Source: an uncultured Clostridia bacterium | GTDB taxonomy: Bacteria; Bacillota_A; Clostridia; UMGS1840; HGM11507 | Assembly (NCBI GenBank): GCA_934403665.1 | Contig: CAKRUL010000019.1 | Span: forward strand, 1-10,773 | Direction: 5' to 3' | Length of the DNA: 10,773 nt | Shown here: piece by piece, positions 7,537 to 10,773 of the stretch | How the letters are laid out: the number at the start of each line of letters is the position of its first letter | Position numbering within the stretch: position 1 is the stretch's first letter | Made by a program: the position numbers and the translations under genes | Notes under the pieces: model-generated | What the model was told of the DNA's origin: nothing | What the model saw: the letters and a program-made list of their open reading frames with translations, nothing else | The model's database searches: none

Positions 7537-9906
7537 TTATTCAGAAACACTCTCACCCAAAGCAAATGAGCTGTTGAATTTATTCATACTCTTCATAGCA
7601 ATCTTCATTGCCTGTACAGCTTCCTCGGTGTTCTTGATTTGCTTTTTAAGCTGTTTCTTTTCATCCTTGTCTGCTACATCGGCTTTGAGCCTGAGTTCTA
7701 CAAGACCTTTTTCAATATCGGTTATATTCTGAACATACTGCTCATATACCGTGTTCGAGTATTCCATATCATGTTCGTCGTTAAGGAATATTTCCCGAAC
7801 GGAAACCATGAGTTTAGCTGATTGCAGAATAGTATCTTTCTTGCCAATGATGCCAGCAGCTCCAACTGCTCCGCCAACTCCTGCACCGACACCAAGTCCG
7901 AGCACTGCACCGCCGCCTACGATTGCCATAGTGCCTCCTGCCATTCCTAATCCGCCGGCTGCGATAGCTCCACCACCGAGATATGCAAGGCAGGCACTTG
8001 TCAATGCAGCACCGCTTAATCCAGCAAAATTAGAGCCTACAAGTGCAACTGCTATTGGACCGGCAAATGCACCCGCAGTAGCAACAACTGCGATAGTAAC
8101 AACTGCCGTAATTGAAATCCTCTTGATAGCGTTTTTTAACACTTCGTTCAATTCACGGATAACCTTATCATGACATTTCCGAAGCCTTGCGATATATCCT
8201 TTTTCATAAAAGCTTTCATTGAAGAATCCATCAAGGAATTTGTCACCATCTGATTTGCTGTATCCGACCAATGGTAAGTGCAGTTCTTTGTATTTCGTGC
8301 TGGGCACTTCATTTCCCTTTTTATCAATCTCTGTGCTGAGAGGATAGTATGGTTCAAATAGCATTGCTTCCAACAGCACAAGCCTGAACCATGGCAGCTC
8401 AGGTGAATTGCCACTTACCGCATTGTGAAGCTCCTGAACGGTATACCAATGAAGAACAGCGGTTTCATCACCAACAAAAGAAGAAAAGCCTTCTTCCATG
8501 TAGTGTTTCCACTCTTCCAGCCATTGACTTTTCAGGTCTGCTTTCTTGCCACCACGATTAATATCATTGACAGTCTTATACATTTCGATGTTATACAATA
8601 TCTCCGTCTGCTCTAAGGTCAGACCGAATTTGCCTATATCCATACCGTCACCGATCCTATTATAGATGTTATTATCTGTTTCTGTGAAAGTATTGCGTCG
8701 AATATCCTCGTACATCTGCTTGATCAGCTTGACGTTACGCACTTTCAGATAATTCGTGATCTCGCTGCCAATCGCAACAGCAAATCTTCCGACACCGATA
8801 TAATTGACAGCAACAAAGTACTTCTGTGATACAACTGCTTCTGCAATATCGACCGTAGAAAAAACTGCACTTGATATAGTCAGCATTCTGGTGATAGTTG
8901 GGTTGCCAAAGGGCTTTACACTATCCCAATCAATATCTCTAAGGCGAATATCTCCAACTGAGGAGCAATTAAGAGATTTCAAAGCAATAGCAAATCTGCG
9001 GATAAAATAGAATCCACGCACTATACAATCATTTGCTATAACAGGTATTGCCTGCTTGCCTAACTCAGCAACAACACCAAGCTCACCACGCAGATCAAAC
9101 TTGATAACTGTATCTTTGATAATCTTCCCGTTTACGTCGTGCTGAGCAAATATTGTTCCGTTGAAAACCTTAGAGAGAAATACGGACAGCTTATGATTGC
9201 CCATGTTCATATTTTGAAAGATAGGTAATGCCGATAGTTCTTTTGCAAGAGATAATATAGGTCCCGGTATTCCTGTACCGCCTGTGATCCCTGCCGTACT
9301 GCTCGAACCTGCCATATCGCTGACAAGGTGAAAGAACCAAACGACCGTACCCTTGAACAGTTTATCGGGAATATCCTTTCCGATGAACGCCTTGCTTTTA
9401 TCAGGCACGGGTACTATCTTGAAAACACCATTCACGTCTGTTCCATATGACATACCTGTAAACTGTGTCAACAAAGAAAATACAAGTCCAACAATCGTTG
9501 GATGATGAGCAAAATCACGGAGATGATGCTGTAAACCTCCACCGAAGTCGGGCGTGTTTCCGTCGCTGGGTATGGGGAACTTTTCCTCCAGGAACTTGAC
9601 AGCATCTTTCAGATCATCACCCCTGAAGCCAAGCATGTGAGCTGTTTCTTCAACGAAGCCATCGACTTTATCACTTGCGAAAGCTCTGCCGTTTTCAAGG
9701 CTGAAATCGCCTACCCAAAGAATATCCAGCATACCGCACAGAATACCCGAAGCAACTGCGACAAGATGATCCCACTTATCCGCCTGACTTGAAAGCAACT
9801 CGATCTGCTTATCAAGGTCATATATGACAGCATCAAGATCAGTACGAGCAACCGTTTCTATCGAAGTAACTTTCACTTCAATTGCGTTATTATCCATATT
9901 TTCCAT
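7537..9906 (-). CDS. Hypothetical Gly/Ala-rich membrane-segment protein, first gene of candidate defence operon
   Basis: A 789-aa protein I cannot assign to a named family. Visible parts: a short N-terminal helical region; a His-rich motif LQHHLRDFAHHPTIVGL (125-141) that could bind metal or form an active site; a hydrophobic stretch at 598-628; and a long Gly/Ala-rich glycine-zipper-like segment at about 636-689 (LGGGAIAAGGLGMAGG and VLGLGVGAGVGGAVG) able to insert into or pack within a membrane. A charged coiled coil lies at about 730-772. No signal peptide is seen. An obvious role would be a membrane-disrupting or membrane-anchored effector, but that is inference. Start choice: AAAGG abuts the ATG at 9906 with no spacing, whereas the same AAAGG is nine bases from a second in-frame ATG at 9897, so translation may begin at Met4. 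The operon promoter lies 32 bases upstream and the DUF262 gene follows after 17 bp. Confidence 0.75.
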   Translation of the reverse strand: MENMDNNAIEVKVTSIETVARTDLDAVIYDLDKQIELLSSQADKWDHLVAVASGILCGMLDILWVGDFSLENGRAFASDKVDGFVEETAHMLGFRGDDLKDAVKFLEEKFPIPSDGNTPDFGGGLQHHLRDFAHHPTIVGLVFSLLTQFTGMSYGTDVNGVFKIVPVPDKSKAFIGKDIPDKLFKGTVVWFFHLVSDMAGSSSTAGITGGTGIPGPILSLAKELSALPIFQNMNMGNHKLSVFLSKVFNGTIFAQHDVNGKIIKDTVIKFDLRGELGVVAELGKQAIPVIANDCIVRGFYFIRRFAIALKSLNCSSVGDIRLRDIDWDSVKPFGNPTITRMLTISSAVFSTVDIAEAVVSQKYFVAVNYIGVGRFAVAIGSEITNYLKVRNVKLIKQMYEDIRRNTFTETDNNIYNRIGDGMDIGKFGLTLEQTEILYNIEMYKTVNDINRGGKKADLKSQWLEEWKHYMEEGFSSFVGDETAVLHWYTVQELHNAVSGNSPELPWFRLVLLEAMLFEPYYPLSTEIDKKGNEVPSTKYKELHLPLVGYSKSDGDKFLDGFFNESFYEKGYIARLRKCHDKVIRELNEVLKNAIKRISITAVVTIAVVATAGAFAGPIAVALVGSNFAGLSGAALTSACLAYLGGGAIAAGGLGMAGGTMAIVGGGAVLGLGVGAGVGGAVGAAGIIGKKDTILQSAKLMVSVREIFLNDEHDMEYSNTVYEQYVQNITDIEKGLVELRLKADVADKDEKKQLKKQIKNTEEAVQAMKIAMKSMNKFNSSFALGESVSE

Positions 9907-9937
9907 CCTTTAGTGCAAGTTCCAGCTTGTTATCTAT

Positions 9938-9966
9938 ATTATACTGTATTTCTGTTAATAAGTCAA
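9938..9966 (-). promoter_or_regulatory. Promoter of the three-gene operon
   Basis: On the minus strand TTGACT (9966 to 9961) and TATAAT (9943 to 9938) are spaced by exactly 17 bases, with only one mismatch to the sigma-A consensus. Transcription would start near 9931, about 25 bases before the first ATG at 9906. The leader is too short for a riboswitch, and no clear operator palindrome is visible. Confidence 0.82.
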
Positions 9967-9987
9967 TCTGAATAAGAATATTTTCAC

Positions 9988-10022
9988 AAAAGGCTATGCC
10001 TGACACAATCAAGCACAGCCTT
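9988..10022 (-). terminator. Intrinsic terminator upstream of the operon
   Basis: On the minus strand AAGGCTGTGC (10022 to 10013) pairs with GCATAGCCTT (9999 to 9990) with a single G-U wobble, across a 13-base loop, and is followed by TTTG, giving a five-base T-run (CCTTTTTG). It lies 15 bases past the ancestral stop of the broken small gene and 22 bases before the operon's -35, separating the two units. Confidence 0.72.
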
Positions 10023-10036
10023 AATGTCAAATCACA

Positions 10037-10142
10037 TCACACATACACCATAGCCACATACACAGGATCTCTGGCAATCAGACAATCCATGTTCTCCAGT
10101 CCTCTTGCTTTTGCAAGATCACCGACCGCCACAGCTCTGATA
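10037..10142 (-). pseudogene. Out-of-frame C-terminal tail of the preceding small gene
   Basis: After the small gene's in-frame stop, the +1 frame on the same strand reads on without interruption from about 10142 to a TGA at 10037-10039. It begins AVAVGDLAKARGLENMD and ends VYVAMVYV. This is protein-like, is directly followed by a terminator, and fits the kind of tail I associate with homologous mobile-element proteins. The gene therefore seems to have had a product of about 133 aa and to have been shifted by one inserted base (or two lost) near 10140. A sequencing error would give the same picture. Confidence 0.55.
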
Positions 10143-10439
10143 CTCGGTATCGTTTTCGAGCATCATTCCGACCTGGCGCTCAATGGCTTCCGCTACGGAA
10201 CGGTCGAGCTCAGTCAGGTAACTGAGTATCGTACCGTCGTTGACGAGCTTTTTCAGCCTTGCGGGACGGTACTCCACTGAGTAGTGCAAATGATACTTGA
10301 TGTGGTCGGAGCTGAACGCAGTAACGCTCGGATTGGCATCGGTGGAGTTGTGGGTGACGGTCAGTGCGTCGGTGTCGAGAACCCATACAGGCTTGTTTTT
10401 GCCGCCCATCTGAACCTTGTCTTTGCTTTTGATAATCAT
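10119..10439 (-). CDS. Small mobile-element hypothetical protein, C-terminus frameshifted
   Basis: A 106-aa product starting MIIKSKDKVQMGGKNKPVWV, with VTHNSTDANPSVTAFSSDH and a charged helical C-terminal half. I cannot name its family; it resembles small proteins I associate with conjugative or mobilizable elements of gut Clostridia. The start at 10439 is fixed by a perfect AGGAGG (10452 to 10447) seven bases upstream; a longer reading from a GTG at 10469 has no such support. The upstream coiled-coil gene ends at 10454, 14 bases before this ATG, so the two are co-transcribed. The frame stops soon after ENDTEYQ, and the expected C-terminus continues in the next frame (10142 to 10037), so the protein is probably truncated or the gene decayed. 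Confidence 0.6.
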   Translation of the reverse strand: MIIKSKDKVQMGGKNKPVWVLDTDALTVTHNSTDANPSVTAFSSDHIKYHLHYSVEYRPARLKKLVNDGTILSYLTELDRSVAEAIERQVGMMLENDTEYQSCGGR

Positions 10440-10446
10440 AATAATT

Positions 10447-10452
10447 CCTCCT
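10447..10452 (-). promoter_or_regulatory. Perfect Shine-Dalgarno site that decides the 10439 start
   Basis: AGGAGG on the minus strand lies seven bases before ATG at 10437-10439 and just past the TAA of the upstream gene. It favours the 106-aa form over the longer GTG-started reading. Confidence 0.8.
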
Positions 10453-10453
10453 G

Positions 10454-10773
10454 TTATTCCAGTCCCCACGATTTTTTCTTTCTGGTGGCAGACTGCTGTA
10501 CTTCCTGTTCACGCTGATTGTGGATATGCTCCTGTGCTTGTCTGACCTCAGCATATTTCTGCGGTTCAAAGCGTTTCAGCAGGCTCACAAACTCTGTAAG
10601 GTCATCGACCTCAGCTTGCAGAGAAGAAACATCACGGCGCAGCTCGGAGCATTCTCCCGAAGTCTGCTTCAAGCGCTGACGCACATCTTCCGTCTCTTTC
10701 ATACTAATCTTCAAGCCAACTATAGACAAGTCTTTCAAAATATGATATACTAAAAAGGGTGATAGAAATGCCA
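10454..10773 (-). CDS. Coiled-coil hypothetical protein, possibly the 3' end of a larger gene cut by the window
   Basis: The reading frame is open from the window edge to the TAA at 10454. The certain part is a charged coiled coil (MKETEDVRQRLKQ, then LRRDVSSLQAEVDDLTEF), an FEPQKYAEVRQA segment, and a basic tail ending RKKKSWGLE. Possible starts inside the window are TTG at 10738 and ATG at 10702; neither has a good Shine-Dalgarno site, so the true start may lie outside. Coiled-coil C-termini of this sort occur on MobA/MobL-type relaxases and accessory proteins of mobile elements, but I cannot prove that here. It is followed 14 bases later by the small frameshifted gene. A plus-strand promoter-like sequence overlaps its upstream part and argues for a start inside the window, at 10738 or 10702. 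The region is probably a mobile-element edge. Confidence 0.5.
   Translation of the reverse strand, partial: AFLSPFLVYHILKDLSIVGLKISMKETEDVRQRLKQTSGECSELRRDVSSLQAEVDDLTEFVSLLKRFEPQKYAEVRQAQEHIHNQREQEVQQSATRKKKSWGLE
10723..10751 (+). promoter_or_regulatory. Plus-strand promoter for a gene starting at the right edge
   Basis: TAGACA (10723-10728) and TATACT (10746-10751) are separated by 17 bases, each with one mismatch to consensus. Downstream, AAGGGTGATAGAA leads into ATGCCA at 10768, a possible start of a divergent gene; GGGTGA can act as its ribosome site, although the leader would be only about ten bases. Only two codons are visible, so the gene itself is not called. Confidence 0.4.

Noticed and set aside
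7751..8173. 140-codon plus-strand ORF rich in Ala and Pro.
   Set aside because: It is the reverse complement of the Gly/Ala-rich segment of the 789-aa gene; its composition (APPTPAPTPSPS) follows from GGN/GCN codons on the other strand.
9996..10517. Plus-strand ORFs at 9996-10280 and 10284-10517.
   Set aside because: They are antisense to the small mobile-element gene and its tail, lack Shine-Dalgarno sites, and the first one runs through the operon-side terminator.
1..10773. Search for CRISPR repeats, tRNA or rRNA genes, insertion-sequence ends and att-like direct repeats.
   Set aside because: No regularly spaced repeats, cloverleaf, transposase or matched end repeats were seen by eye; an att site could lie beyond the right edge.

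Overview
The window looks like chromosomal DNA of a low-to-moderate GC member of the Bacillota, probably a gut Clostridia of the Ruminococcus type. This is inferred from the purine-rich Shine-Dalgarno sites, the consensus sigma-A promoters, the lipoprotein signal and the style of the small mobile-element genes at the right end. No rRNA, tRNA, insertion sequence or CRISPR array was seen.

Layout, left to right. Positions 1-104 hold a strong leftward promoter that fires out of the window, and the leader of a plus-strand gene for an NMT1/SsuA-like ABC-transporter solute-binding lipoprotein (105-1202). That gene ends at a 17-bp perfect hairpin that can stop transcription from both sides (1222-1261). 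Positions 1266-1510 carry no convincing gene for a protein. A full-consensus minus-strand promoter (1486-1514, TTGACA-17-TATAAT) overlaps the stop codon of the next gene and faces this stretch, so it probably encodes an unidentified RNA of about 260 nt.

From 1511 to 9906 a tight three-gene minus-strand operon follows, with gaps of 17 and 21 bp. In transcription order it encodes: a 789-aa protein with a His-rich motif and a long Gly/Ala-rich membrane-like segment; a 579-aa DUF262-DUF1524 (GmrSD-type) protein with DGQQR and HNH-type motifs; and a 1415-aa SAMD9-like STAND NTPase with the PGxGGTT form of the P-loop, a TPR-like region and a C-terminal OB-like region. The operon has its own near-perfect promoter (9938-9966), shielded by an upstream terminator (9988-10022), so it is a self-contained cassette. 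A membrane-active protein, a modification-dependent-type nuclease and a large signalling ATPase together suggest an anti-phage defence system. I do not recognise this three-gene combination as a named one.

The right end (10023-10773) is a remnant or edge of a mobile element: a coiled-coil protein open to the window edge, then a small gene with a strong RBS whose C-terminal part has been thrown out of frame. A plus-strand promoter near 10723-10751 suggests a divergent gene starting at 10768.

Proposed reading: the left 1.5 kb is backbone (transporter protein plus RNA gene) and the rest is an accessory defence/mobile island joined next to the RNA gene's promoter.
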